Positions 9,861 to 21,175 of a stretch of DNA of 64,000 bases are shown here, one piece after another. The stretch spans positions 20,584,001 through 20,648,000 of the forward strand of contig CM082577.2 in NCBI GenBank assembly GCA_040954595.2, read 5' to 3'. The translations under genes were made by a program, and so were the position numbers. How positions within the stretch are numbered: position 1 is the stretch's first letter; every line of letters begins with the position of its first letter. The stretch comes from Balanoglossus misakiensis (Eukaryota > Hemichordata). The notes beneath the pieces were generated by a model. It had not been told where the DNA came from and made no database searches. It saw nothing but the letters and a program-made list of their open reading frames with translations.

Positions 9861-11114
9861 TTATTCTTGTGATAGTTTTTCTACACTGACCTGGTTTTCA
9901 TTGTCACTGTTATGCTGTTTTGTCCTTGTTATTAATTTTGGTGTGAAGATCTGTTTCTTTCTTCGTTCTCTTTTCTTTCTTTTCTCAGTGGTGTTGTCAT
10001 CAGCATGGCGTTTTGTCTGGCAGTTCAAAATGCCTGAAGTCTCAACTTCCATATTTTCCTCAGTTGTTTCCCGTTGTGTTTCCATGTCCCGTTGTTTCTC
10101 CTGTTCATAATTTGTTGTTTCGGACTCCTTTTCATTCACCAGTTCTTGGTTGTCATGTTCAGTTCCATCTGGTTTGGAGTTAACATTGTCCTCTTTCTGT
10201 TCTTCTGTGCGCTGTTCATCTTTGTCAGTGTTATTCAAGTTATCGTTGTTTACCTGTCCCTGTTCTTTGTCTTGTCTTTCCTCTTCTTCCTCCTCTTCTT
10301 GTATTTCTTCCGCATATTTCGCGATGATTGCGTCGACCTCACCGTCTCCATAAATCTCTGCGTTGCAGTCAATGGCTTTATGGCCTATGGCGTTGCATCT
10401 GTAACATGTGAGATTTTGGCAGGCTCTTTCCAGATGACCCATTTGCTTACACCGTTTGCACTGATAATTTGGACAGTTGTATATTAGATGTGATGAGTCA
10501 AGACAGTGATTGCAAACTTTATGCTGATTGGTATGGATTAATCTCACATAGGGACCATTACTTTCGAATTTCACAGCGTATGGAAGAGATTTGACTGCAG
10601 CAGGCAATTCTACACGAATAAAACGTGTACCGGTTTCTACATCTGGTTCTTCATGAAAAAATTTACGGATGACAGGACCTCGAATCTCACAGCCGAATTC
10701 CTGCAATTTCTCGACAATCGCTTCATCAGGAGTATAGGCAGGAACATTTAGAAAGGACACAGTTAGCAGTTGCCTTACCAAGCCTTGGATGTCAACTGGG
10801 CTCCCATCTACCGCAATACCTTCAGTAAGTAATTTCTCCGTGTCGTCATTGTTCTCTACACTAATTTGCCACACGCCATTGATCTTTACACACGCGAGAA
10901 TGTGATCGCTTTCAATAATTTCCTTCACAGCACGAATCAGTTCCAGAGCTGAATAATCCTCATCCGTTATACATACGGTGTTCTCCTTGACAGCAGACCG
11001 TCGACCGGGACGACACACTGATCTGTACTTAGTCGGAGTACGTTGACGAACGCTCGAAGAAGAACCGGGCAGGGCGGCCATCTTGGCTAGACCCTGCCGG
11101 GCACAGGCACACAA
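9861..11114 (-). CDS. LINE ORF1: CCHC zinc-knuckle RNA-binding protein
   Basis: The open frame is 417 residues. The likely start is the internal ATG at 11079-11081 (A at -3, G at +4), because the peptide MAALPGSSS is shared with copy B while upstream residues are not. Three C-x2-C-x4-H-x4-C knuckles sit at 201-214, 219-232 and 237-250. A region at about 115-170 with VSFLNVP and GTRFIRVEL looks RRM-like. An acidic stretch (about 270-285, mostly E) and a basic tail rich in K and R follow. Role by family: binds the element RNA to form the ribonucleoprotein. It is followed at once by ORF2. Confidence 0.9.
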   Translation of the reverse strand: MCACARQGLAKMAALPGSSSSVRQRTPTKYRSVCRPGRRSAVKENTVCITDEDYSALELIRAVKEIIESDHILACVKINGVWQISVENNDDTEKLLTEGIAVDGSPVDIQGLVRQLLTVSFLNVPAYTPDEAIVEKLQEFGCEIRGPVIRKFFHEEPDVETGTRFIRVELPAAVKSLPYAVKFESNGPYVRLIHTNQHKVCNHCLDSSHLIYNCPNYQCKRCKQMGHLERACQNLTCYRCNAIGHKAIDCNAEIYGDGEVDAIIAKYAEEIQEEEEEEERQDKEQGQVNNDNLNNTDKDEQRTEEQKEDNVNSKPDGTEHDNQELVNEKESETTNYEQEKQRDMETQRETTEENMEVETSGILNCQTKRHADDNTTEKRKKRERRKKQIFTPKLITRTKQHNSDNENQVSVEKLSQE

Positions 11115-11263
11115 ACGAAAACTTCTGAGATCTGCCCGAAAACAGACTCAGAAGTTAAAAATAAAGATGAAAACAATATCCGCAATGTCCTTAGAACACA
11201 CTCAGGTTACTAGAATGACTGGATGACTAGATTTCGTTGAGATATTCGCCGATTACCGGGACC
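11082..11263 (-). other. 5' UTR of LINE A
   Basis: Non-coding 182 bp between 5S nt 72 and the probable ORF1 start. It has little visible similarity to the 5' UTR of copy B. Confidence 0.7.
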
Positions 11264-11309
11264 ACTACGCCCAACGCAGGTTTGCTTCGGTGATCGGACG
11301 AGAACCGGC
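11264..11309 (-). repeat. Target site duplication of LINE A, 5' side
   Basis: Second copy of 5S nt 27-72. It differs from the 3'-side copy at one base (T40C). Confidence 0.9.
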
Positions 11310-11335
11310 TTATTCTACGTGGTATGGCCGTAGGC
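11264..11335 (-). pseudogene. 5S rRNA gene, 5' part (nt 1-72), split by LINE A
   Basis: Keeps the start site, box A and the intermediate element but not box C; the LINE begins right after nt 72. Carries T40C. A -30 TATA-like element remains upstream. Confidence 0.95.
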
Positions 11336-11593
11336 TAAAGATGGTTGAATTTCTCCTACTATAAACCTGAATCCTACACCATTGAACACATAGCCCGACT
11401 TGGCAAATTTTGTGGGTAACCGATCGACCTTCCATAGCTTATAAGGCAAGTGGGATAAAAAAAAATGGTTTGTTTTGTTCTGCAAAAAGTGTTTTTAGAA
11501 TTCAGGCACTTTCAGAAAAGGAAGAAACGGACACTTGCGACAAAAATGTTATCCATCAGGCTACTCTTTAATGGAAAAGTTGGAAAAAAAATG

Positions 11594-11713
11594 AAGCCTA
11601 CAGCACGTAGTATTCCCAGGCGGTCTCCCATCCAAGTACTAACTACGCCCAACGCAGGTTTGCTTCGGTGATCAGACGAGAACCGGCTTATTCTACGTGG
11701 TATGGCCGTAGGC
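11594..11713 (-). rRNA. 5S rRNA gene
   Basis: Full 120 nt, consensus. Confidence 0.96.
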
Positions 11714-11969
11714 GAAAGATGGTTGAATTTCTCCTACTATAAACCTGAATCCTACACCATTGAACACATAGCCCGACTTGGCAAATTTTGTGGGTAACCG
11801 ATCGACCTTCCATAGCTTATAAGGCAAGTGGGATAAAAAAATGGTTTGTTTTGTTCTGCAAAAAGTGTTTTTAGAATTCAGGCACTTTCAGAAAAGGAAG
11901 AAACGGACACTTGCGACAAAAATGTTATCCATCAGGCTACTCTTTAATGGAAAAGTTGGAACAAAAATG

Positions 11970-12089
11970 AAGCCTACAGCACGTAGTATTCCCAGGCGGT
12001 CTCCCATCCAAGTACTAACTACGCCCAACGCAGGTTTGCTTCGGTGATCAGACGAGAACCGGCTTATTCTACGTGGTATGGCCGTAGGC
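11970..12089 (-). rRNA. 5S rRNA gene
   Basis: Full 120 nt, consensus. Confidence 0.96.
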
Positions 12090-12346
12090 GGAAGATGGTT
12101 GAATTTCTCCTACTATAAACCTGAATCCTACACCATTGAACACATAGCCCGACTTGGCTAATTTTGTGGGTAACCGATCGACCTTCCATAGCTTATAAGG
12201 CAAGTGGGATAAAAAAAATATGGTTTGTTTTGTTCTGCAAAAAGTGTTTTTAGAATTCAGGCACTTTCAGAAAAGGAAGAAACGGACACTTGCGACAAAA
12301 ATGTTATCCATCAGGCTACTCTTTAATGGAAAAGTTGGAAAAAATG

Positions 12347-12466
12347 AAGCCTACAGCACGTAGTATTCCCAGGCGGTCTCCCATCCAAGTACTAACTACG
12401 CCCAACGCAGGTTTGCTTCGGTGATCAGACGAGAACCGGCTTATTCTACGTGGTATGGCCGTAGGC
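12347..12466 (-). rRNA. 5S rRNA gene
   Basis: Full 120 nt, consensus. Counterpart of the copy at 15750 in the 3.4-kb duplication. Confidence 0.96.
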
Positions 12467-12728
12467 GAAAGATGGTTGAATTTCTCCTACTATAAACCTG
12501 AATCCTACACCATTGAACACATAGCCCGACTTGGCTAATTTTGTGGGTAACCGATCGACCTTCCATAGCTTATAAGGCAAGTGGGATAAAAAAATATGGC
12601 TTGTTTTGTTCTGCAAAAAGTGTTTTTAGAATTCAGGCACTTTCAGAAAAGGAAGAAACGGACACTTGCGACAAAAATGTTATCCATCAGGCTATACTCT
12701 TTAATGGAAAAGTTGGAGAAAAAAAATG

Positions 12729-12848
12729 AAGCCTACAGCACGTAGTATTCCCAGGCGGTCTCCCATCCAAGTACTAACTACGCCCAACGCAGGTTTGCTT
12801 CGGTGATCAGACGAGAACCGGCTTATTCTACGTGGTATGGCCGTAGGC
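12729..12848 (-). rRNA. 5S rRNA gene
   Basis: Full 120 nt, consensus. Confidence 0.96.
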
Positions 12849-13106
12849 GAAAGATGGTTGAATTTCTCCTACTATAAACCTGAATCCTACACCATTGAAC
12901 ACATAGCCCGACTTGGCTAATTTTGTGGGTAACCGATCGACCTTCCATAGCTTATAAGGCAAGTGGGATAAAAAAAATGGTTTGTTTTGTTCTGCAAAAA
13001 GTGTTTTTAGAATTCAGGCACTTTCAGAAAAGGAAGAAACGGACACTTGCGACAAAAATGTTATCCATCAGGCTACTCTTTAATTGAAAAGTTGGAAAAA
13101 AAAATG

Positions 13107-13226
13107 AAGCCTACAGCACGTAGTATTCCCAGGCGGTCTCCCATCCAAGTACTAACTACGCCCAACGCAGGTTAGCTTCGGTGATCAGACGAGAACCGGC
13201 TTATTCTACGTGGTATGGCCGTAGGC
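13107..13226 (-). rRNA. 5S rRNA gene
   Basis: Full 120 nt. A53T in box A, shared with 16509. Confidence 0.95.
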
Positions 13227-13485
13227 GAAATATGGTTGAATTTCTCCTACTATAAACCTGAATCCTACACCATTGAACACATAGCCCGACTTGGCTAATT
13301 TTGTGGGTAACCGATCGACCTTCCATAGCTTATAAGGCAAGTGGGATAAAAAAATATGGTTTGTTTTGTTCTGCAAAAAGTGTTTTTAGAATTCAGGCAC
13401 TTTCAGAAAAGGAAGAAACGGACACTTGCGACAAAAATGTTATCCATCAGGCTACTCTTTAATGGAAAAGTTGGGGGAAAAAATG

Positions 13486-13605
13486 AAGCCTACAGCACTT
13501 AGTATTCCCAGGCGGTCTCCCATCCAAGTACTAACTACGCCCAACGCAGATTTGCTTCGGTGATCAGACGAGAACCGGCTTATTCTACGTGGTATGGCCG
13601 TAGGC
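13486..13605 (-). rRNA. 5S rRNA gene
   Basis: Full 120 nt. C56T and C107A; the latter breaks G68-C107. Shared with 16888. Confidence 0.94.
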
Positions 13606-13863
13606 GAAAGATGGTTGAATTTCTCCTACTATAAACCTGAATCCTACACCATTGAACACATAGCCCGACTTGGCTAATTTTGTGGGTAACCGATCGACCT
13701 TCCATAGCTTATAAGGCAAGTGGGATAAAAAAAAATGGTTTGTTTTGTTCTGCAAAAAGTGTTTTTAGAATTCAGGCACTTTCAGAAAAGGAAGAAACGG
13801 ACACTTGCGACAAAAATGTTATCCATCAGGCTACTCTTTAATGGAAAAGTTGGAAAAAAAATG

Positions 13864-13983
13864 AAGCCTACAGCACGTAGTTTTCCCAGGCGGTCTCCCA
13901 TCCAAGTACTAACTACGCCCAACGCAGGTTTGCTTCGGTGATCAGACGAGAACCGGCTTATTCTACGTGGTATGGCCGTAGGC
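13864..13983 (-). rRNA. 5S rRNA gene
   Basis: Full 120 nt. T102A, shared with 17266. Confidence 0.95.
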
Positions 13984-14240
13984 GAAAGATGGTTGAATTT
14001 CTCCTACTATAAACCTGAATCCTACACCATTGAACACATAGCCCGACTTGGCAAATTTTGTGGGTAACCGATCGACCTTCCATAGCTTATAAGGCAAGTG
14101 GGATAAAAAAAATGGTTTGTTTTGTTCTGCAAAAAGTGTTTTTAGAATTCAGGCACTTTCAGAAAAGGAAGAAACGGACACTTGCGACAAAAATGTTATC
14201 CATCAGGCTACTCTTTAATGGAAAAGTTGGAAAAAAAATG

Positions 14241-14360
14241 AAGCCTACAGCACGTAGTATTCCCAGGCGGTCTCCCATCCAAGTACTAACTACGCCCAAC
14301 GCAGGTTTGCTTCGGTGATCAGACGAGAACCGGCTTATTCTACGTGGTATGGCCGTAGGC
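14241..14360 (-). rRNA. 5S rRNA gene
   Basis: Full 120 nt, consensus. Confidence 0.96.
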
Positions 14361-14617
14361 GAAATATGGTTGAATTTCTCCTACTATAAACCTGAATCCT
14401 ACACCATTGAACACATAGCCCGACTTGGCTAATTTTGTGGGTAACCGATCGACCTTCCATAGCTTATAAGGCAAGTGGGATAAAAAAAATATGGTTTGTT
14501 TTGTTCTGAAAAAAGTGTTTTTAGAATTCAGGCACTTTCAGAAAAGGAAGAAACGGACACTTGCGACAAAATGTTATCCATCAGGCTACTCTTTAATAAA
14601 AAAGTTGGAAAAAAATG

Positions 14618-14737
14618 AAGCCTACAGCACGTAGTATTACCAGGCGGTCTCCCATCCAAGTACTAACTACGCCCAACGCAGGTTTGCTTCGGTGATCAGA
14701 CGAGAACCGGCTTATTCTACGTGGTATGGCCGTAGGC
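14618..14737 (-). rRNA. 5S rRNA gene
   Basis: Full 120 nt. G99T, shared with 18021. Confidence 0.95.
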
Positions 14738-14997
14738 GAAAGATGGTTGAATTTCTCCTACTATAAACCTGAATCCTACACCATTGAACACATAGCCCGA
14801 CTTGGCTAATTTTGTGGGTAACCGATCGACCTTCCATAGCTTATAAGGCAAGTGGGATAAAAAAATATGGCTTGTTTTGTTCTGCAAAAAGTGTTTTTAG
14901 AATTCAGGCACTTTCAGAAAAGGAAGAAACGGACACTTGCGACAAAAATGTTATCCATCAGGCTATACTCTTTAATGGAAAAGTTGGAAAAAAAATG

Positions 14998-15117
14998 AAG
15001 CCTACAGCACGTAGTATTCCCAGGCGGTCTCCCATCCAAGTACTAACTACGCCCAACGCAGGTTTGCTTCGGTGATCAGACGAGAACCGGCTTATTCTAC
15101 GTGGTATGGCCGTAGGC
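14998..15117 (-). rRNA. 5S rRNA gene
   Basis: Full 120 nt, consensus. Confidence 0.96.
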
Positions 15118-15374
15118 GAAAGATGGTTGAATTTCTCCTACTATAAACCTGAATCCTACACCATTGAACACATAGCCCGACTTGGCTAATTTTGTGGGTA
15201 ACCGATCGACCTTCCATAGCTTATAAGGCAAGTGGGATAAAAAAATATGGTTTTTTTTGTTCTGCAAAAAGTGTTTTTAGAATTCAGGCACTTTCAAAAA
15301 AGGAAGAAACGGACACTTGCGACAAAAATGTTATCCATCAGGCTACTCTTTAATGGAAAAGTTGGAAAAAAATG

Positions 15375-15494
15375 TAGCCTACAGCACGTAGTATTCCCAG
15401 GCGGTCTCCCATCCAAGTACTAACTACGCCCAACGCAGGTTTGCTTCGGTGATCAGACGAGAACCGGCTTATTCTACGTGGTATGGCCGTAGGC
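15375..15494 (-). rRNA. 5S rRNA gene
   Basis: Full 120 nt. Terminal T120A, shared with 18778. Confidence 0.95.
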
Positions 15495-15749
15495 GAAAGA
15501 TGGTTGAATTTCTCCTACTATAAACCTGAATCCTACACCATTGAACACATAGCCCGACTTGGCTAATTTTGTGGGTAACCGATCGACCTTCCATAGCTTA
15601 TAAGGCAAGTGGGATAAAAAAAATGGTTTGTTTTGTTCTGCAAAAAGTGTTTTTAGAATTCAGGCACTTTCAGAAAAGGAAGAAACGGACACTTGCGACA
15701 AAAATGTTATCCATCAGGCTACTCTTTAATGGAAAAGTTGGAAAAAATG

Positions 15750-15869
15750 AAGCCTACAGCACGTAGTATTCCCAGGCGGTCTCCCATCCAAGTACTAACT
15801 ACGCCCAACGCAGGTTTGCTTCGGTGATCAGACGAGAACCGGCTTATTCTACGTGGTATGGCCGTAGGC
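15750..15869 (-). rRNA. 5S rRNA gene
   Basis: Full 120 nt, consensus. Confidence 0.96.
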
Positions 15870-16130
15870 GAAAGATGGTTGAATTTCTCCTACTATAAAC
15901 CTGAATCCTACACCATTGAACACATAGCCCGACTTGGCTAATTTTGTGGGTAACCGATCGACCTTCCATAGCTTATAAGGCAAGTGGGATAAAAAAATAT
16001 GGCTTGTTTTGTTCTGCAAAAAGTGTTTTTAGAATTCAGGCACTTTCAGAAAAGGAAGAAACGGACACTTGCGACAAAAATGTTATCCATCAGGCTATAC
16101 TCTTTAATGGAAAAGTTGGAGAAAAAAATG

Positions 16131-16250
16131 AAGCCTACAGCACGTAGTATTCCCAGGCGGTCTCCCATCCAAGTACTAACTACGCCCAACGCAGGTTTGC
16201 TTCGGTGATCAGACGAGAACCGGCTTATTCTACGTGGTATGGCCGTAGGC
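16131..16250 (-). rRNA. 5S rRNA gene
   Basis: Full 120 nt, consensus. Confidence 0.96.
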
Positions 16251-16508
16251 GAAAGATGGTTGAATTTCTCCTACTATAAACCTGAATCCTACACCATTGA
16301 ACACATAGCCCGACTTGGCTAATTTTGTGGGTAACCGATCGACCTTCCATAGCTTATAAGGCAAGTGGGATAAAAAAAATGGTTTGTTTTGTTCTGCAAA
16401 AAGTGTTTTTAGAATTCAGGCACTTTCAGAAAAGGAAGAAACGGACACTTGCGACAAAAATGTTATCCATCAGGCTACTCTTTAATTGAAAAGTTGGAAA
16501 AAAAAATG

Positions 16509-16628
16509 AAGCCTACAGCACGTAGTATTCCCAGGCGGTCTCCCATCCAAGTACTAACTACGCCCAACGCAGGTTAGCTTCGGTGATCAGACGAGAACCG
16601 GCTTATTCTACGTGGTATGGCCGTAGGC
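16509..16628 (-). rRNA. 5S rRNA gene
   Basis: Full 120 nt. A53T. Confidence 0.95.
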
Positions 16629-16887
16629 GAAATATGGTTGAATTTCTCCTACTATAAACCTGAATCCTACACCATTGAACACATAGCCCGACTTGGCTAA
16701 TTTTGTGGGTAACCGATCGACCTTCCATAGCTTATAAGGCAAGTGGGATAAAAAAATATGGTTTGTTTTGTTCTGCAAAAAGTGTTTTTAGAATTCAGGC
16801 ACTTTCAGAAAAGGAAGAAACGGACACTTGCGACAAAAATGTTATCCATCAGGCTACTCTTTAATGGAAAAGTTGGGGGAAAAAATG

Positions 16888-17007
16888 AAGCCTACAGCAC
16901 TTAGTATTCCCAGGCGGTCTCCCATCCAAGTACTAACTACGCCCAACGCAGATTTGCTTCGGTGATCAGACGAGAACCGGCTTATTCTACGTGGTATGGC
17001 CGTAGGC
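16888..17007 (-). rRNA. 5S rRNA gene
   Basis: Full 120 nt. C56T and C107A. Confidence 0.94.
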
Positions 17008-17265
17008 GAAAGATGGTTGAATTTCTCCTACTATAAACCTGAATCCTACACCATTGAACACATAGCCCGACTTGGCTAATTTTGTGGGTAACCGATCGAC
17101 CTTCCATAGCTTATAAGGCAAGTGGGATAAAAAAAAATGGTTTGTTTTGTTCTGCAAAAAGTGTTTTTAGAATTCAGGCACTTTCAGAAAAGGAAGAAAC
17201 GGACACTTGCGACAAAAATGTTATCCATCAGGCTACTCTTTAATGGAAAAGTTGGAAAAAAAATG

Positions 17266-17385
17266 AAGCCTACAGCACGTAGTTTTCCCAGGCGGTCTCC
17301 CATCCAAGTACTAACTACGCCCAACGCAGGTTTGCTTCGGTGATCAGACGAGAACCGGCTTATTCTACGTGGTATGGCCGTAGGC
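17266..17385 (-). rRNA. 5S rRNA gene
   Basis: Full 120 nt. T102A. Confidence 0.95.
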
Positions 17386-17642
17386 GAAAGATGGTTGAAT
17401 TTCTCCTACTATAAACCTGAATCCTACACCATTGAACACATAGCCCGACTTGGCAAATTTTGTGGGTAACCGATCGACCTTCCATAGCTTATAAGGCAAG
17501 TGGGATAAAAAAAATGGTTTGTTTTGTTCTGCAAAAAGTGTTTTTAGAATTCAGGCACTTTCAGAAAAGGAAGAAACGGACACTTGCGACAAAAATGTTA
17601 TCCATCAGGCTACTCTTTAATGGAAAAGTTGGAAAAAAAATG

Positions 17643-17762
17643 AAGCCTACAGCACGTAGTATTCCCAGGCGGTCTCCCATCCAAGTACTAACTACGCCCA
17701 ACGCAGGTTTGCTTCGGTGATCAGACGAGAACCGGCTTATTCTACGTGGTATGGCCGTAGGC
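17643..17762 (-). rRNA. 5S rRNA gene
   Basis: Full 120 nt, consensus. Confidence 0.96.
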
Positions 17763-18020
17763 GAAATATGGTTGAATTTCTCCTACTATAAACCTGAATC
17801 CTACACCATTGAACACATAGCCCGACTTGGCTAATTTTGTGGGTAACCGATCGACCTTCCATAGCTTATAAGGCAAGTGGGATAAAAAAAATATGGTTTG
17901 TTTTGTTCTGAAAAAAGTGTTTTTAGAATTCAGGCACTTTCAGAAAAGGAAGAAACGGACACTTGCGACAAAAATGTTATCCATCAGGCTACTCTTTAAT
18001 AAAAAAGTTGGAAAAAAATG

Positions 18021-18140
18021 AAGCCTACAGCACGTAGTATTACCAGGCGGTCTCCCATCCAAGTACTAACTACGCCCAACGCAGGTTTGCTTCGGTGATC
18101 AGACGAGAACCGGCTTATTCTACGTGGTATGGCCGTAGGC
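18021..18140 (-). rRNA. 5S rRNA gene
   Basis: Full 120 nt. G99T. Confidence 0.95.
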
Positions 18141-18400
18141 GAAAGATGGTTGAATTTCTCCTACTATAAACCTGAATCCTACACCATTGAACACATAGCC
18201 CGACTTGGCTAATTTTGTGGGTAACCGATCGACCTTCCATAGCTTATAAGGCAAGTGGGATAAAAAAATATGGCTTGTTTTGTTCTGCAAAAAGTGTTTT
18301 TAGAATTCAGGCACTTTCAGAAAAGGAAGAAACGGACACTTGCGACAAAAATGTTATCCATCAGGCTATACTCTTTAATGGAAAAGTTGGAAAAAAAATG

Positions 18401-18520
18401 AAGCCTACAGCACGTAGTATTCCCAGGCGGTCTCCCATCCAAGTACTAACTACGCCCAACGCAGGTTTGCTTCGGTGATCAGACGAGAACCGGCTTATTC
18501 TACGTGGTATGGCCGTAGGC
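18401..18520 (-). rRNA. 5S rRNA gene
   Basis: Full 120 nt, consensus. Confidence 0.96.
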
Positions 18521-18777
18521 GAAAGATGGTTGAATTTCTCCTACTATAAACCTGAATCCTACACCATTGAACACATAGCCCGACTTGGCTAATTTTGTGG
18601 GTAACCGATCGACCTTCCATAGCTTATAAGGCAAGTGGGATAAAAAAATATGGTTTTTTTTGTTCTGCAAAAAGTGTTTTTAGAATTCAGGCACTTTCAA
18701 AAAAGGAAGAAACGGACACTTGCGACAAAAATGTTATCCATCAGGCTACTCTTTAATGGAAAAGTTGGAAAAAAATG

Positions 18778-18897
18778 TAGCCTACAGCACGTAGTATTCC
18801 CAGGCGGTCTCCCATCCAAGTACTAACTACGCCCAACGCAGGTTTGCTTCGGTGATCAGACGAGAACCGGCTTATTCTACGTGGTATGGCCGTAGGC
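18778..18897 (-). rRNA. 5S rRNA gene
   Basis: Full 120 nt. T120A. Confidence 0.95.
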
Positions 18898-19155
18898 GAA
18901 AGATGGTTGAATTTCTCCTACTATAAACCTGAATCCTACACCATTGAACACATAGCCCGACTTGGCTAATTTTGTGGGTAACCGATCGACCTTCCATAGC
19001 TTATAAGGCAAGTGGGATAACAAAAAATGGTTTGTTTTGTTCTGCAAAAAGTGTTTTTAGAATTCAGGCACTTTCAGAAAAGGAAGAAACGGTCACTTGC
19101 GACAAAAATGTTATCCATCAGGCTACTCTTTAATGGAAAAGTTGGAAAAAAAATG

Positions 19156-19275
19156 AAGCCTACAGCACGTAGTATTCCCAGGCGGTCTCCCATCCAAGTA
19201 CTAACTACGCCCAACGCAGGTTTGCTTCGGTGATCAGACGAGAACCGGCTTATTCTACGTGGTATGGCCGTAGGC
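19156..19275 (-). rRNA. 5S rRNA gene
   Basis: Full 120 nt, consensus. Confidence 0.96.
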
Positions 19276-19533
19276 GAAAGATGGTTGAATTTCTCCTACT
19301 ATAAACCTGAATCCTACACCATTGAACACATAGCCTGACTTGGCTAATTTTGTGGGTAACCGATCGACCTTCCATAGCTTATAAGGCAAGTGGGATAACA
19401 AAAAATGGTTTGTTTTGTTCTGCAAAAAGTGTTTTTAGAATTCAGGCACTTTCAGAAAAGGAAGAAACGGTCACTTGCGACAAAAATGTTATCCATCAGG
19501 CTACTCTTTAATGGAAAAGTTGGAAAAAAAATG

Positions 19534-19653
19534 AAGCCTACAGCACGTAGTATTCCCAGGCGGTCTCCCATCCAAGTACTAACTACGCCCAACGCAGGTT
19601 TGCTTCGGTGATCAGGCGAGAACCGGCTTATTCTACGTGGTATGGCCGTAGGC
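19534..19653 (-). rRNA. 5S rRNA gene
   Basis: Full 120 nt. T38C in loop C. Confidence 0.95.
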
Positions 19654-19912
19654 GAAAGATGGTTGAATTTCTCCTACTATAAACCTGAATCCTACACCAT
19701 TGAACACATAGCCTGACTTGGCTAATTTTGTGGGTAACCGATCGACCTTCCATAGCTTATAAGGCAAGTGGGATAAAAAAAATATGGTTTGTTTTGTTCT
19801 GCAAAAAGTGTTTTTAGAATTCAGGCACTTTCAGAAAAGGAAGAAACGGACACTTGCGACAAAAATGTTATCCATCAGGCTACTCTTTAATGGAAAAGTT
19901 GGAAAAAAAATG

Positions 19913-20032
19913 AAGCCTACAGCACGTAGTATTCCCAGGCGGTCTCCCATCCAAGTACTAACTACGCCCAACGCAGGTTTGCTTCGGTGATCAGACGAGA
20001 ACCGGCTTATTCTACGTGGTATGGCCGTAGGC
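19913..20032 (-). rRNA. 5S rRNA gene
   Basis: Full 120 nt, consensus. Confidence 0.96.
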
Positions 20033-20289
20033 GAAAGATGGTTGAATTTCTCCTACTATAAACCTGAATCCTACACCATTGAACACATAGCCTGACTTGG
20101 CTAATTTTGTGGGTAACCGATCGACCTTCCATAGCTTATAAGGCAAGTGGGATAAAAAAATATGGTTTGTTTTGTTCTGAAAAAAGTGTTTTTAGAATTC
20201 AGGCACTTTCAGAAAAGGAAGAAACGGACACTTGCGACAAAAATGTTATCCATCAGGCTACTCTTTAATGGAAAAGTTGGAAAAAAATG

Positions 20290-20413
20290 AAGCCTACAGC
20301 ACTTAGTATTCCCAGGCGGTCTCCCATCCATCCAAGTACTAACTACGCCCAACGCAGGTTTGCTTCGGTGATCAGACGAGAACCGGCTTATTCTACGTGG
20401 TATGGCCGTAGGC
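20290..20413 (-). rRNA. 5S rRNA gene with 4-nt ATGG duplication
   Basis: 124 nt. The extra ATGG lies in the GGATGG part of box C and helix IV; also C107A. Probably impaired. Confidence 0.9.
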
Positions 20414-20670
20414 GAAAGATGGTTGAATTTCTCCTACTATAAACCTGAATCCTACACCATTGAACACATAGCCTGACTTGGCTAATTTTGTGGGTAACCG
20501 ATCGACCTTCCATAGCTTATAAGGCAAGTGGGATAAAAAAATATGGTTTGTTTTGTTCTGAAAAAAGTGTTTTTAGAATTCAGGCACTTTCAGAAAAGGA
20601 AGAAACGGACACTTGCGACAAAAATGTTATCCATCAGGCTACTCTTTAATGGAAAAGTTGGAAAAAAATG

Positions 20671-20794
20671 AAGCCTACAGCACTTAGTATTCCCAGGCGG
20701 TCTCCCATCCATCCAAGTACTAACTACGCCCAACGCAGGTTTGCTTCGGTGATCAGATGAGAACCGGCTTATTCTACGTGGTATGGCCGTAGGC
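20671..20794 (-). rRNA. 5S rRNA gene with 4-nt ATGG duplication
   Basis: 124 nt. C107A and G37A in addition to the duplication. Confidence 0.9.
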
Positions 20795-21051
20795 GAAAGA
20801 TGGTTGAATTTCTCCTACTATAAACCTGAATCCTACACCATTGAACACATAGCCTGACTTGGCTAATTTTGTGGGTAACCGATCGACCTTCCATAGCTTA
20901 TAAGGCAAGTGGGATAAAAAAATATGGTTTGTTTTGTTCTGAAAAAAGTGTTTTTAGAATTCAGGCACTTTCAGAAAAGGAAGAAACGGACACTTGCGAC
21001 AAAAATGTTATCCATCAGGCTACTCTTTAATGGAAAAGTTGGAAAAAAATG

Positions 21052-21175
21052 AAGCCTACAGCACTTAGTATTCCCAGGCGGTCTCCCATCCATCCAAGTA
21101 CTAACTACGCCCAACGCAGGTTTGCTTCGGTGATCAGACGAGAACCGGCTTATTCTACGTGGTATGGCCGTAGGC
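21052..21175 (-). rRNA. 5S rRNA gene with 4-nt ATGG duplication
   Basis: 124 nt. C107A in addition to the duplication. Confidence 0.9.

Larger units (their letters stand above)
5561..11263 (-). mobile_element. 5S-rDNA-inserted non-LTR retrotransposon (Tx1/Mutsu-like), copy A, full length
   Basis: A 5.7-kb LINE with a 5' UTR of about 180 bp, ORF1 (three CCHC knuckles), ORF2 (APE-type endonuclease, reverse transcriptase, C-terminal zinc motif), a 3' UTR and a short poly(A) tail. It sits inside a 5S gene in the same sense as that gene, flanked by a 46-bp target duplication. Both ORFs are open from end to end, so the copy may be competent. Insertion in 5S genes, the domain order and the CCHC-rich ORF1 match what is known of Mutsu elements of the Tx1 clade in fish; the clade assignment is inferred, not computed. 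Confidence 0.92.
12347..15749 (-). repeat. Nine-unit block, copy 1 of a 3.4-kb duplication
   Basis: Units here pair with units about 3402-3403 bp further on and share private changes: A53T, C56T with C107A, T102A, G99T and T120A, plus spacer marks such as TTGGGGG and the extra TA in GGCTATACTC. Copy 2 is at 15750-19155. Confidence 0.9.
15750..19155 (-). repeat. Nine-unit block, copy 2 of a 3.4-kb duplication
   Basis: Repeats the variant order of 12347-15749 with only a few single-base indels in homopolymers, which indicates a recent exchange. The right edge is uncertain by about one unit. Confidence 0.9.
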
